Made by a program: the position numbers and the translations under genes
The notes under the pieces: generated by a model
Told to the model about the DNA's origin: nothing
The model's database searches: none
Seen by the model: only the letters and a program-made list of their open reading frames with translations
Shown here: positions 27,426 to 38,626 of the stretch, piece by piece
How positions within the stretch are numbered: the first letter of the stretch is position 1
Layout: every line of letters starts with the position of its first letter
Assembly (NCBI RefSeq): GCF_013394385.1
Contig: NZ_AP022834.1
Coordinates: 2,356,001 to 2,420,000, forward strand
Direction: 5' to 3'
Length of the DNA stretch: 64,000 bases
DNA from: Kocuria sp. TGY1127_2
GTDB lineage: Bacteria; Actinomycetota; Actinomycetes; Actinomycetales; Micrococcaceae

Positions 27426-27716
27426 ATGGCCCAGTTCGTGGTCGATTCAGAAGTCATTGCTGCCAAGACTGCCGAGGCACGCGGTTTCATGGAACGCATT
27501 TCGTCCGAGGTCAACGGGATGACCGCTTCGTTGCCGGATCTGCAATCCAGTTGGACAGGAACCGCATCCGTGAATTTCCAAGAGGTCTTGGCCATTTGGA
27601 GGTCGACGCAGGCTCAAGTCGAGGAATCCATCACGCATATCAACACCGCGCTGTGCAACGCGGGCATCAATTACGCCGAGACGGAAGCTGCGAACGCCTC
27701 GCTCTTTGCTAGTTAG
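27426..27716 (+). CDS. WXG100-family protein (EsxA-like)
   Basis: 96 aa, right for the family. Helix-turn-helix hairpin with the W-x-G turn at SSWTGTAS and no Cys-rich or signal sequence. Such proteins are normally secreted by type VII (ESX) systems. A strong CAGGAGG sits 5 bases before ATG 27426. No EccC-type ATPase, partner Esx or LXG toxin lies in the window, so the exporter must be elsewhere or absent. Convergent with rnhA (10 bp). Confidence 0.88.
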   Translation: MAQFVVDSEVIAAKTAEARGFMERISSEVNGMTASLPDLQSSWTGTASVNFQEVLAIWRSTQAQVEESITHINTALCNAGINYAETEAANASLFAS

Positions 27717-27726
27717 TGGAGCGCGG

Positions 27727-28701
27727 CTAGGCCTCGAGGGTGTCCTGCCGCATAGACAGTGCCCAGTCTCCACGTGGTGTCCGGGCCCATAGGCTCGACC
27801 GCAACGCCGGTCCTCTCGTGGTCTCCACACGACTGACGACCAAGCCCGAGTCTTCGGTAGCGGCGCTATTGCGCAGATACTCCGGCTCCGATCGAAGGCC
27901 GAAGGCCTGCTCGGGATAGTTGATAGCTGCTGTGCGATCGGCCAGGCGCCCTCGGACGGTGACCCAGATCAGGTCATCCGCTAGCAAGCGTTTGAGGCTC
28001 CCCGGGTCAGTGTAGGTCTCCGCTCGGTTGAGGAGCCGCTCGTGCTCCAGGGCCGATTCCGCCGAATTCTCCTGCGGGCGGGAGGGTTGGTCCCCCGTTG
28101 TCGTGGACGCGTTTTCCGCGGAAAGTACCTGCGTTTCGAGCGGCGTTCCTTCGGATGAAAAACCTGGCCCGGGATCCGGGTCCTGGCCGTGTTGAAATGC
28201 GGTCGCAGCGGCTCGGGCCCGGTCGTCGGCCGCCTCGTTGAGTTCGTGGCCTGCGTGACCTTTGACCCATTCGAATTCGTACGTGCGCCCGATCATCGCC
28301 AGGTCCAGTTGTTCCAGGAGGTCCCGATTCAGGACAGGTTTTCCGTCCTTCTTCTTCCACCCTTTGGCTTTCCACCCTGGCATCCACCGCGTGATGCAAT
28401 TGATCACGTATTGGCTATCGCACAGAATCCGCAGCGGCCGGTGCGGGTGATCCGCAGTGGCCTCCAAGAGGGCGAGAACTGCCTTCAGCTCTCCCATGTT
28501 GTTCGTGCCGTACGGCCATCCCCCGGCTTCCCAGCAGTCGTCGTTCACATACCAAGCCCAACCGGCTGGGCCAGGGTTACCCAGTGCCGAACCGTCGGCC
28601 GCCGCAATGATCGGAGCATCCGATCCGGCGTCTTCGACCGTTGAGGTCGTTTTGCCTGGGCCGATATTGGGGGGATCGCTGCTTGCGCCGGGGCTGCTCA
28701 T
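27727..28701 (-). CDS. rnhA: Ribonuclease HI with C-terminal NTF2-like (DUF4440-type) domain
   Basis: 324 aa, about twice a bacterial RNase HI. Residues ~30-165 hold all catalytic acids: Asp in AAADGSALGNPGP, Glu in NNMGELKAV, Asp in LCDSQYVINC and the GHAGHELNEAADDRARAAA end. It cuts RNA in RNA:DNA hybrids. After a ~55-residue disordered linker, residues ~225-324 (HERLLNRAETYTDPGSLKRLLADDLIWV, then WALSMRQ) look like an NTF2/SnoaL-type cone. ATG 28701 has only a weak SD. It begins 10 bp after the isochorismate synthase stop, likely one transcript. Confidence 0.88.
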   Translation of the reverse strand: MSSPGASSDPPNIGPGKTTSTVEDAGSDAPIIAAADGSALGNPGPAGWAWYVNDDCWEAGGWPYGTNNMGELKAVLALLEATADHPHRPLRILCDSQYVINCITRWMPGWKAKGWKKKDGKPVLNRDLLEQLDLAMIGRTYEFEWVKGHAGHELNEAADDRARAAATAFQHGQDPDPGPGFSSEGTPLETQVLSAENASTTTGDQPSRPQENSAESALEHERLLNRAETYTDPGSLKRLLADDLIWVTVRGRLADRTAAINYPEQAFGLRSEPEYLRNSAATEDSGLVVSRVETTRGPALRSSLWARTPRGDWALSMRQDTLEA

Positions 28702-28711
28702 ACGGCCCACT

Positions 28712-29905
28712 TTACCGGGCAAGATCATCTACATCTTCGAGTCGCAGTCCCAGTGCGGCCAAGAATGTAGAGAGTTTTATCGCCGTTTCGTGATGTTCTC
28801 CGCCGGCAGTCGATCCGTCGACGATGCCGGCTCCCGCGCACAGCGTCGCCCGACGCGCACCCACCCGTCCGCTCCGCAGATTCAGTGCCCATTCTCCGTT
28901 GCCGTCGGCGTCCATCCACCCAACGAGGCCTCCGTAGTATCCCCGCTCGTAGGGCTCTAATTCGCGGATGATCTCCAGGGCGGCACTGCGCGGCATGCCA
29001 CATATCGCGGGTGTCGGGTGGATGGCTCGTGCCGCGTCCAAAGCCGTGATTCCTTGTTTGAGCTTTCCGCTCATCGGAGTGCCCAAGTGCCACAGTTGCG
29101 GAGTTGCCACGAGTGTCGGCACAGGTGGCACGTTCAAAGATTCGCAGAGTGGTTCGAGTCGTGCCGTGATGTCCTGGACGACGGTTGCGTGCTCGGCTCG
29201 GTCCTTGGCGGACTTCAACAGCGCCTCTCCGGCTTGTGCGTCTTCCGTGGGCCCGGACGCGATCTGCCGTGAGGCGGATCCGGCGAGCGGGTGGGTCGAG
29301 CACTTTCCGTCGTGGACTCCTACCACGAGTTCCGGACTTGCACCCATCACGTACTCCCCTGTCGACGGGTCCCGGACCGTAAAGACGTAAGCGGAAGGGT
29401 TTTGCGCCAGAAGGTTGCGATATACCGCGCCGGGTTTCAAGGCGTGGGCTTCGTAGACGAGTTCAAGCGCCCGAGACAGCACCACTTTTTCCAGTGATCC
29501 TTCGTGAATACGGGTAACGGCCGATGTCACGGCGTCGCGGTAGAGCTGGCTGTCATAGCCGATGACGCTGGTAGGACGTGCAGCTTCCGACGTTGCCTGG
29601 ATCGCAGGGTACCGTGAACTCCATGTGAAGCGTTCGGGCACACACAACAACGACTTTTCGTCCGGGTCGAAGGGCAGCATCCCCACGACAATGGAGCCCC
29701 GCTCTCGAGCGATTGCTTGGCATTCGTCTTCAGCAACCGGCAATAACTCACCCGAAGTCTGGAGCGTCCCCCGTTGGGTCGACATCGCGAAATCAGGCAA
29801 GGTCTTCCGGCCAATCTCCTGCTCTGGGGTCGCGACCGCAGCCACGGAGTGCGGAGGGGTGAGCCCGTCCGTGTGATCGGTGCTCCTGCGCTCCGTGTAA
29901 CTCAT
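28712..29905 (-). CDS. Isochorismate synthase (MenF/EntC/DhbC family)
   Basis: 397 aa. Chorismate-utilising enzyme making isochorismate, first step of menaquinone or catechol siderophores. Conserved KVVLSRALEL, GASPELVVGV, PLAGSASRQ, HPTPAICGMPRSAA and the active-site end GYYGGLVGWMD and RATLCAGAGIVDGS. ATG 29905 has AGAGGAAG 7 nt upstream. No men or ent genes adjoin, so the pathway cannot be read from context; menaquinone is the default for this family of bacteria. Confidence 0.9.
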   Translation of the reverse strand: MSYTERRSTDHTDGLTPPHSVAAVATPEQEIGRKTLPDFAMSTQRGTLQTSGELLPVAEDECQAIARERGSIVVGMLPFDPDEKSLLCVPERFTWSSRYPAIQATSEAARPTSVIGYDSQLYRDAVTSAVTRIHEGSLEKVVLSRALELVYEAHALKPGAVYRNLLAQNPSAYVFTVRDPSTGEYVMGASPELVVGVHDGKCSTHPLAGSASRQIASGPTEDAQAGEALLKSAKDRAEHATVVQDITARLEPLCESLNVPPVPTLVATPQLWHLGTPMSGKLKQGITALDAARAIHPTPAICGMPRSAALEIIRELEPYERGYYGGLVGWMDADGNGEWALNLRSGRVGARRATLCAGAGIVDGSTAGGEHHETAIKLSTFLAALGLRLEDVDDLAR

Positions 29906-30081
29906 CTGTGTCTTCCTCTTTTGCAATCGCGACTATCCATCAGAGTATCGCTCGCTATTAGCCCGCGGCGGCCTGAGGTACCGCCCCAAGGTCTCGGAGA
30001 TCCGGATAGCCCATCCGACGGTACTATCAAGACCGTCTGCCAGAAATCCGTGCGCCGCTGCGGATCATCAGGGCTGAAACG

Positions 30082-31218
30082 TCACCGGGAACGTTCCAAA
30101 AGGACCATCGTTTCGTAGTGATTGGTCTGAGGAAACATGTCGAACATCCTGCCAACCTGTGGTCTGAAAGACGTCATCCTTTCGAGGTCCGCGGCCAAGG
30201 AGCGGGAATTGCAGCTCGAATACATGACCGTTTCAATGTCGCTGGATTCGATCCATTCTGCCATCTCAGCTCCGATGCCCCTGCGCGGAGGATTCACCAC
30301 GAGCATCTCCGGCGCTTCAGAGGACCCGACGGCGAATTCGCTGGCGTCCCCGTCGACAAATACGGTGTGTCTCAAATTTGCCTCGGCGGCACTCTCCCGG
30401 GCAGCAGCAATGGCTTGGTCATTGATCTCAATACCGACGACCTCGGCGGCTTTGCCCAGCCGCTGGGCGGCGTGCAGCGCAAATCCCCCGACGCCGCAGA
30501 ACAGGTCCCACAGCGACTCGGGCGCCTTAGAGGCCGCCCACTCTGCCGCTTGGTTGTACATCCCGCCGGCAATTGTCGAGTTCGTTTGGAAAAATCCCTG
30601 TGGACGCAGATACAGCCGGATACCGTTGAGCTGCATCGGCAAGAGCTGCTGATCGGTCAGAGGTATTTCCTCAGGTCCTTCCAGCACCGCCTTGTGTTCA
30701 CGGAGAATATTGGCGCTGACGACCCGGATATGAGGCAAGGCCTCCAGGAGCTCGGGCAACGCGCGTCGAAGGGGGACTACCAGCTTCTTGCTGCGGAGCA
30801 CGAAGCGAATCATGGCCTCGCCGTCGGGCGAGACGGTCACAAGAACACTCTTGAGCTCACCGCGGCGCGTTCGTACATCGTATGGAGTCAGCGAATGGTG
30901 CGTGATAAATCGCCGGAGAACCGGCATGCACTTCAGGATCGAGTCGGGGTACAGCCCACATTCGGACAGGTCGACCCCGTGGCCGGCGCGGTCGAGAATT
31001 CCCAACCGCGGCCGATCGACAGGCCCGGAGACGACCATCTTGGCTTTGTTGCGGAAAGCCGCCTCGTCGCTGCTGACCGGTTCCAGCCAATGGAGCTTCG
31101 TGTATCCGGCGAACAACTGTTCGACGTGTGCCTGTTTGCCCTCAAGCTGCACCTGGTACGGAGTCCCCATCAGGGAGCAAGAACGGCACAGACCGGCGTC
31201 GAAGTAATCACATTGCAT
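30082..31218 (-). CDS. rlmC: 23S rRNA (uracil-5-)-methyltransferase RlmC
   Basis: 378 aa. SAM-dependent formation of m5U at 23S position 747. N-terminal [4Fe-4S] ligands Cys3, Cys11, Cys14 and Cys87, SAM motif DLFCGVGGFALHAA, NPPRRG, and nucleophile Cys in MYSSCNSRSLAADL. Starts MQCDYFDAGLCRSC, the family form without a TRAM domain. Single gene; AT-rich gap of 44 bp to the MFS gene's stop upstream. Confidence 0.95.
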   Translation of the reverse strand: MQCDYFDAGLCRSCSLMGTPYQVQLEGKQAHVEQLFAGYTKLHWLEPVSSDEAAFRNKAKMVVSGPVDRPRLGILDRAGHGVDLSECGLYPDSILKCMPVLRRFITHHSLTPYDVRTRRGELKSVLVTVSPDGEAMIRFVLRSKKLVVPLRRALPELLEALPHIRVVSANILREHKAVLEGPEEIPLTDQQLLPMQLNGIRLYLRPQGFFQTNSTIAGGMYNQAAEWAASKAPESLWDLFCGVGGFALHAAQRLGKAAEVVGIEINDQAIAAARESAAEANLRHTVFVDGDASEFAVGSSEAPEMLVVNPPRRGIGAEMAEWIESSDIETVMYSSCNSRSLAADLERMTSFRPQVGRMFDMFPQTNHYETMVLLERSR

Positions 31219-31262
31219 GGTGAATCTATGTTAACTCTTGGCTTCGCTCTTGATCGGCCGGG

Positions 31263-32555
31263 TCAACGGTCGGCTTCCGTTAGTCCCTGTCGGGCGTAGC
31301 GGACGGCTTTTTCGCCGGCGGAACCCAAGAGCAAAGCGCACGTGAGCCAGATGGCACCTGCCGGGCCCACGGGGGCGACCACGGCTCCGGCTACCAGTGG
31401 AATCGCCACTTGTCCCACTCGATTTCCAGTCAGACGTACGGCGAGAGCTGGTGACCTCCACGTCTCGGGAACAGATTTGATGATCATGGTCATTGTCAGG
31501 GGCTGGGCCAGACCGATGAAGAAGCCTCCCACGAGCAGCAGGAAAAACGCCACAGGCAGGAAGGAAATCAACGGGGGCACCGCGGCGACGGTGAGGGAAC
31601 CCAGAATCAAGGACACCAGGACCAGTTGTGTCCGGTTCCAGCGCCGAGAGAGCACGGAGATCATTGATCTGGAGACAATTGACGAAAAGCTGCGAACGGC
31701 TAGCAAAATGCCGATCCACAGTGGGGCGACTCCTGCTTGCTCGCCCACGAGCGGCAGGAAAGAAGTCAGGATGTCCATGATGGAGAGCATCGCGAGTGAT
31801 GCCAAGATGTGCGAAGAGACTCCCGGGGTCTTCAAGATGCCCAGCGTGGTGGCTTTCTGGGCTGCGGGACCGTTCGCAGGGGCAACCACAGATCGACGCG
31901 TTGCTGCGGGCGGGGTACTCGGGGCCGATACCTTGGCTCTCGCGATCGGCAACACCATGAATGTGATGGATACCAAAGCGCAGACTGCGCCAATCCACGA
32001 GGCGATGGATATGTCATGGAGTCTCTGCGACTGGGTCGGGTTCGCGTGAAAACCGAGGACCCAACCACCGATCAGTGGTCCGACAAGCTGTCCCGCGGAG
32101 AGGCCTGCGGTGGTCCAGCCGAACCCCTGGTCCAGTCCTGAGTCCGTTGCGTAGCGCGAGACCGCTGATTGTGAACCGATTTGGGATACCAAATGGCCCA
32201 TCCCGAAGATAATGCTGGCACACGCAATCGTGCCCACCCCGTTGACGACGGCGAGCATCGCGGTCCCGAACGCGATAAGCAGGCCGCCGCTGAGGACCAG
32301 GAGCCTGAGCCTCTTGATTCTCTGCGCCAGACGTCCCATCGATATCGCGGCGAATACGGGAACGATCGCGTAAGCGGACGTCACTAAACCGATCGTGAAA
32401 GGTGGGGCTCCCAGTGCAATGAGTTTGTAACTCATCTGCGGCCTTGCAATATTCAAACCGGTTTGTGAGAGGAACATAAAAGCCACGAGGGCCCACAACC
32501 ATGCTCGGCTTTGCTTGTTCCCCACTACCAACCCCTGCTTCGTCTCCCCGATCAC
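31263..32555 (-). CDS. MFS transporter
   Basis: 430 aa, 12 helices. Loop 2-3 signature GRLAQRIKRLRLLVLSGG; helix 4-5 region FGMGHLVSQIGSQSAVSRYA; middle loop is Ala/Pro-rich. No substrate can be named. GTG 32555 has AAGGTGG 8 nt upstream. Downstream is rlmC on the same strand (44 bp), co-transcription possible. Confidence 0.8.
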   Translation of the reverse strand: MIGETKQGLVVGNKQSRAWLWALVAFMFLSQTGLNIARPQMSYKLIALGAPPFTIGLVTSAYAIVPVFAAISMGRLAQRIKRLRLLVLSGGLLIAFGTAMLAVVNGVGTIACASIIFGMGHLVSQIGSQSAVSRYATDSGLDQGFGWTTAGLSAGQLVGPLIGGWVLGFHANPTQSQRLHDISIASWIGAVCALVSITFMVLPIARAKVSAPSTPPAATRRSVVAPANGPAAQKATTLGILKTPGVSSHILASLAMLSIMDILTSFLPLVGEQAGVAPLWIGILLAVRSFSSIVSRSMISVLSRRWNRTQLVLVSLILGSLTVAAVPPLISFLPVAFFLLLVGGFFIGLAQPLTMTMIIKSVPETWRSPALAVRLTGNRVGQVAIPLVAGAVVAPVGPAGAIWLTCALLLGSAGEKAVRYARQGLTEADR

Positions 32556-32658
32556 CGATTGACCACCTTACGCTGGCCGTAAAACATGACGCGATGTAGT
32601 TACAGAACCCTTGGCCACTGAGCTTCCCCCCCCAGCTGCGCATGTACGGATGCATGAA

Positions 32659-32694
32659 GAGGCCCCGCACGAGCCGAAACTCGTGCGGGGCCTC
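32659..32694 (-). terminator. Terminator of groEL
   Basis: A perfect 15-bp stem (GAGGCCCCGCACGAG) around the loop CCGAAA, 35 bp past the groEL stop. The minus-strand tail (TTCATGC) is only weakly T-rich. Confidence 0.75.
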
Positions 32695-32729
32695 CAAGGA
32701 TTCAAAAGAACCGGTCGAACGACCAGTGG

Positions 32730-34370
<1,641 letters not shown>

Positions 34371-34552
34371 TTACGTCCCTCCTGGACGGTAGACGGATGC
34401 ATCAACCACGGTGCCCGCGACGGACGGCTGGTGAACACTCCGCGCTCGGGGCGTCGCATTCCCACACCTCACCGTGGTGACTGTGTCTTTTGCCCATCGA
34501 TCCGCGATGCTGCCCGCGCCGACGAAGCGTGTGCGTTCTCCGCGCGAGTTTT

Positions 34553-34613
34553 TTAGCAGTCGAGGAGGATGAGTGCTAATTCCAATCTTGGCACCCGGAC
34601 GGGGAGAGTGCAA
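34553..34613 (-). promoter_or_regulatory. groEL promoter with CIRCE operator (HrcA site)
   Basis: TTAGCAGTC-N9-GAGTGCTAA (34553-34579) is the CIRCE inverted repeat with one substitution in the outer arm (consensus TTAGCACTC). Just upstream on the minus strand: -35 TTGCAC (34613-34608), 18-bp spacer, -10 AAGATT (34589-34584). HrcA bound here would block groEL. Confidence 0.9.
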
Positions 34614-34714
34614 ACGATGTCCACAGAGGTTGAGGACTCTTCGCTCACAGCACATCCCAGACAACGTGCCAGGCGCCCCGGTGCCCTGGTAGACGGCGAC
34701 AACCTTGTCCCAGG

Positions 34715-35350
34715 TTACTGCTGGCTGGTCGAATCGCCCTGAGACCCGCCGGAACTCGAAGAATTCGCCCCGTCTCCTTCGGACAGGACCACGACAACTT
34801 GGTAGGAGTACCCCGCGGCCTGCTTGACGTCCTTGATATCGAGCTTTTGAGCTATTGCTTTCGCCTGCTCATCATGACCCTGGGCGTAGTAGACCACCGA
34901 GGATTTCTGTGCCTGACCGTCCCAGTTGCTGACGTCAGAAACCGTCCAGCCGGCATCCGTCAGAGTTGTGGCGGCTTTGGTCGCGGTACCTTCCTTGGAG
35001 CTGTAGTTGTATACGCCGAGGGTTGTCGACGCATCCGGTTTGGCCGTTGAGGATTCATCCGACCCCGGCCCGGATTCCGAATCGGAGGGGGATTCCGATG
35101 CGGAGCCCGAATCCGAAGCTTCTTGGCTGCTGGACGAGGATGCGGACGAACTCGCGGCATCGGGGGACGCCAGTTTGGGAGACAGCAAGAAGAACACTCC
35201 GCCGATGATGAGGGCGCAAATACCTGCCACGATGAGGGCGGCCAGTTGCTTGAACCCGCCGCTCTTCTCCGGCAGTTCACCCCGGTATGCGCCCCGACGG
35301 GGCGAGTCCACGGGGACGTCGTCGAATTCATCGTGTTCGTACTCGGCCAT
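34715..35350 (-). CDS. LytR_C domain membrane protein
   Basis: 211 aa. Acidic cytosolic head, one membrane helix (~37-60, [21 protein letters not shown]), long Ser/Glu/Asp linker (~65-110), then an extracytoplasmic LytR C-terminal domain ([22 protein letters not shown] to VVVVLSEGD). Function unproven; likely envelope. Start ATG 35350 has GAGGA 6 nt upstream. DUF3263 follows in the usual actinobacterial arrangement, upstream on the same strand. Confidence 0.82.
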   Translation of the reverse strand: MAEYEHDEFDDVPVDSPRRGAYRGELPEKSGGFKQLAALIVAGICALIIGGVFFLLSPKLASPDAASSSASSSSSQEASDSGSASESPSDSESGPGSDESSTAKPDASTTLGVYNYSSKEGTATKAATTLTDAGWTVSDVSNWDGQAQKSSVVYYAQGHDEQAKAIAQKLDIKDVKQAAGYSYQVVVVLSEGDGANSSSSGGSQGDSTSQQ

Positions 35351-35456
35351 CAAAGTCCTCGTCATATATGGGGTGCGCACGCTCGCTCACGCACCGGTCA
35401 AGCGTCAAGAATATCTGCCCAGTCTGGTCATTCTCTGCACATTGCGCCGGGAGGGG

Positions 35457-35669
35457 TCAAAGATCCCGCCGTTCCCGGAGCCTACGGGTCAATGCCGGCT
35501 CTTCTCGCACGGCACGCACATCGTCGATCAAACGGTTCAGACGCATGTAGTACTCGGTGGCCGACATCCCGAGTTCTTTCCGAACCGCACGCTCTTTCGC
35601 CCCCGGGTACTTCCAGGTTCTTTTTTCCATCTCAAGAATGGCGCGCTCTGCTTCGGTCAAGGTTCCCAC
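35457..35669 (-). CDS. DUF3263 family protein
   Basis: 70 aa, entire length is the domain: [47 protein letters not shown] helix-turn-helix-like small protein found in nearly all actinobacteria, usually next to a LytR_C gene. Possibly a DNA-binding protein, unproven. Divergent from ung with 51 bp between starts. Confidence 0.85.
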   Translation of the reverse strand: MGTLTEAERAILEMEKRTWKYPGAKERAVRKELGMSATEYYMRLNRLIDDVRAVREEPALTRRLRERRDL

Positions 35670-35720
35670 GAAGATAGTCTAGGGACGACCATCGTCGTTC
35701 ACGAATTTCAGGGAGCCGTC

Positions 35721-36401
35721 TTGCCGATCCAGCCGCTGTCCGACATCATGGCCCAGGATTGGGCCGAAGCCCTTTCTCCTGTCGAACCGACCATCCGGAA
35801 GATGGGGGATTTCCTGCGGTCCGAGCATGCCGCCGGCCACCGGACTTTTCCGACCTCGGAGAATATTTTCCGGGCCTTCCAGGAACCCCTCGACTCGGTC
35901 AAGGTACTGATTATCGGTCAGGACCCGTATCCGACGCCGGGGCACGCAATGGGTCTGTCTTTCTCGGTCCAACCCGACGTGCGCCCGCTCCCCCGCTCCC
36001 TGGGAAATATTTACAAAGAGATGGAGTCCGACCTCGGCATCCCGGCCGCAAGCCACGGCGACCTGTCGTCGTGGGCTTCTCAAGGAGTCATGCTCCTGAA
36101 TCGTTGCCTTTCGGTTCGAGAGGGCGAAGCGGGTTCACATCGCAACCAGGGCTGGGAGCTCGTCACCGACGCCGCTATCCAGGCCCTTGGCGCGCGGAAG
36201 AAGCCCCTCGTCGCGATTCTCTGGGGCCGCGACGCCCGCAATGCCGGCGCACAACTCGGCCCTGATGTACCCAAACTCGAATCCGTACATCCGTCGCCCT
36301 TGTCCGCGTCTCGTGGGTTCTTCGGATCATGCCCCTTCAGCAGGGCCAATCGAGAACTCGAATCGTTGGGGCTGGACCCTGTGGATTGGCGCATTCGGTA
36401 G
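35721..36401 (+). CDS. ung: Uracil-DNA glycosylase, family 1
   Basis: 226 aa. Excises uracil from DNA in base-excision repair. Water-activating motif [35 protein letters not shown], uracil-specific [10 protein letters not shown] and the minor-groove loop [16 protein letters not shown] 35721 has AGGGAG 5 nt upstream and gives the family-like start [17 protein letters not shown] 35748 is the alternative. Convergent with thrE (38 bp). Confidence 0.95.
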   Translation: MPIQPLSDIMAQDWAEALSPVEPTIRKMGDFLRSEHAAGHRTFPTSENIFRAFQEPLDSVKVLIIGQDPYPTPGHAMGLSFSVQPDVRPLPRSLGNIYKEMESDLGIPAASHGDLSSWASQGVMLLNRCLSVREGEAGSHRNQGWELVTDAAIQALGARKKPLVAILWGRDARNAGAQLGPDVPKLESVHPSPLSASRGFFGSCPFSRANRELESLGLDPVDWRIR

Positions 36402-36439
36402 GTGCGGCGGTCAGACGAGCTTGAAGAAACCGTCGAGGC

Positions 36440-38548
36440 TCAGTTCCCCAATGGCTCCGGCTGCTGTTTTCTCCGCTTGACCAATTTCCTTTGCGTCTGC
36501 GGGTCCTTGCTCATGAAGGGCCTCATCAGGTAATTGCCTAGCACCACTGCGGCCGCCATGGACATGATGATGGCCCCGGCATTGAGCATCGGGATGATCC
36601 CGGTCACCGGATCGATGTTCACGGTAAGGGTGTACATGCCACGGAAAATCGTCAAACCGGGCAACAGGAAGGTCAGGGCCGGGACAGCGATGACTACCTG
36701 CGGAACGACCCTCCGCTGCGCGATCAGCGCTGAGGCGCAACCCACACCGACCGCTCCGAGCATCGAAATCATGCGGGAACCCGCGCCCAACCAACCGAAC
36801 AGGTGATAGACCAGCAGACCACAGAAGGCGCTGAATACGCCCAGGAGGATGTGTTCCGGCTTGACTTGCACCGTGACGGCAATCAAGGCGGTCGCGATCA
36901 GCATGAAGATGATATTGACCAACGGCTGCGCACCCGAGAAGATCACGCTGTCCACCTTGATCTCGTCGAAACCGATATAGGTGGTAATCGAGATCGCGAT
37001 AGCAATACCCACGATCAGGCCCAGGAACGATAGACCCGTGGAAATGAGCCGCCCCGCCGACGTCACAGGGAATCCGTTGATCGCGTCCTGAATCGTTGAA
37101 ACCAACGTCAAGGTAGGCAAGAGCATGATCAGCCCCGAGCCAATGATGTGGGGTGGGGATATCGGCGCACCGATGGCCCACAGGACCATGGCGATGAGGG
37201 TCACCAGCGCAGAGCAGGCAGCCATGGTAAAGAAGGACGGAATTCTCCACGACGCAAGTTTTCCGGCCATGACCTGGACGAGCGCGAAAGTCAGGAAGGA
37301 AACGATGGCACCTGGCCATGTTCCGCCGATGCCGATCGTCAACGCGGCGGCCGCCGAGGAGTTGCAGAGGCTCACAAGCCATCGAGGGAACGGCTTGGGC
37401 TTGGACAGAATCCGGTTCAGGCGGGCCTCTGCCTCGGACCGGGACAGCTCACCATTGGTGATGGTCTTGACGAGCCGGTGCGTCTCGGTCAATCCCGCAT
37501 AATTATCAGACCAGGAACGCACGACGCGCACGACGGTGTGGCTGAAGACTCCGGCGGTTTCGCCCACGGGTTGACCGGAATCCTGGTGCATGCCGTATTC
37601 CGAAATGTAGTTGATGATGACGGATTGGTTGGTGATGTCGACGTCGACGTCCTCAACCCCGTATGTCGCGCACGTTGCGACGATGGCCGTTTCGACGTCG
37701 CGGGAATCCGCTCCGAAATGGAACATCGTTTCGGCCATGCGCAATGAAAAATTGAGGGTCTTTCGTGCCTCGGTATTTTCCTTGTGGCGCCGCGGATTGG
37801 CAAACGGAGAGTTGGCAAGCCTCTCAACCACGCGCATCGGAGCCGTGGGAAGATTCTCCGATCGCATCATCCTGCGCAGCCCGAGCCCGCGTCGCTGCGG
37901 AGACGGCTTGGCCGTTGGTGCCTCCGCCGAAGGATAGCTCGCGTGAGCTATCGCGCCGTCTTGCTGTGGAGGCAGATCGCTCGCGGGATACGGCCCGGAA
38001 AGATCCTGAGTGTTACGGAAGACGTCCTGAGGTGCGGTCCGAGAAGCGGCAATGCGGTCGGCATCCTGGATGCCGGAGCCTTGCGTGGCTGCGCCCAGCG
38101 TATTGACGTCGGCCTCGGGTTGGACGCCGTCCCCTGTGTAGGCTCGTGATCCAGTGTGTGTGTCGGAGGAGAGCGGGTTGTCCTCGTTGCCCCGGTAATG
38201 CCGGGAGTCATCCGGCCGACCGAGGATGTCCGCGAGTCGCTCGTCCTGGATCTGCGACCTGCTGACCGCAGGAAAACCCGTTGCGTAAGTCTCCGGGTGC
38301 GTCGGTGCGGACGTGAAGGCTTCGGCGGCGTGGTCGGAGCCCCCATCGAATAAGCCCGCGTCCGGGCTCGAGACCGGTTCGTCGGCGCTGGATGCGAGCG
38401 GCGCGGTGTGCCCGCTGGAGAACGGGTCCGTATAGACGTCCTCTGACGTATCCGGCCCGAACGGGTCGGCACCGGACTCAGGCTCGTGTGACAAACCCGA
38501 GGAAGGGTAGGCACCCGTGAGGTGCTGACCCTCCTGACCTTCGCTCAT
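36440..38548 (-). CDS. thrE: Threonine/serine exporter (ThrE family)
   Basis: 702 aa. N-terminal ~250 residues are low-complexity, Ser/Pro/Asp-rich and cytosolic. Residues ~262-480 carry the DUF1212 ThrE domain (AETMFHFGADSRDVETAI, ITNGELSRSEAEARLNRI) with helices, and ~500-680 the DUF3815 ThrB-type half (LLPGLTIFRGMYTL). About ten helices overall. Exports threonine/serine by proton exchange. GGAGGG precedes ATG 38548 by 5. The disordered head is longer than in C. glutamicum ThrE. Confidence 0.9.
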   Translation of the reverse strand: MSEGQEGQHLTGAYPSSGLSHEPESGADPFGPDTSEDVYTDPFSSGHTAPLASSADEPVSSPDAGLFDGGSDHAAEAFTSAPTHPETYATGFPAVSRSQIQDERLADILGRPDDSRHYRGNEDNPLSSDTHTGSRAYTGDGVQPEADVNTLGAATQGSGIQDADRIAASRTAPQDVFRNTQDLSGPYPASDLPPQQDGAIAHASYPSAEAPTAKPSPQRRGLGLRRMMRSENLPTAPMRVVERLANSPFANPRRHKENTEARKTLNFSLRMAETMFHFGADSRDVETAIVATCATYGVEDVDVDITNQSVIINYISEYGMHQDSGQPVGETAGVFSHTVVRVVRSWSDNYAGLTETHRLVKTITNGELSRSEAEARLNRILSKPKPFPRWLVSLCNSSAAAALTIGIGGTWPGAIVSFLTFALVQVMAGKLASWRIPSFFTMAACSALVTLIAMVLWAIGAPISPPHIIGSGLIMLLPTLTLVSTIQDAINGFPVTSAGRLISTGLSFLGLIVGIAIAISITTYIGFDEIKVDSVIFSGAQPLVNIIFMLIATALIAVTVQVKPEHILLGVFSAFCGLLVYHLFGWLGAGSRMISMLGAVGVGCASALIAQRRVVPQVVIAVPALTFLLPGLTIFRGMYTLTVNIDPVTGIIPMLNAGAIIMSMAAAVVLGNYLMRPFMSKDPQTQRKLVKRRKQQPEPLGN

Positions 38549-38626
38549 CTTCCCTCCTTGGCACTAACTCACCTCAACGCTACCGAGCACCCCTGAGTTT
38601 CGGTCCATGAGGACCTGATCGTCGGC

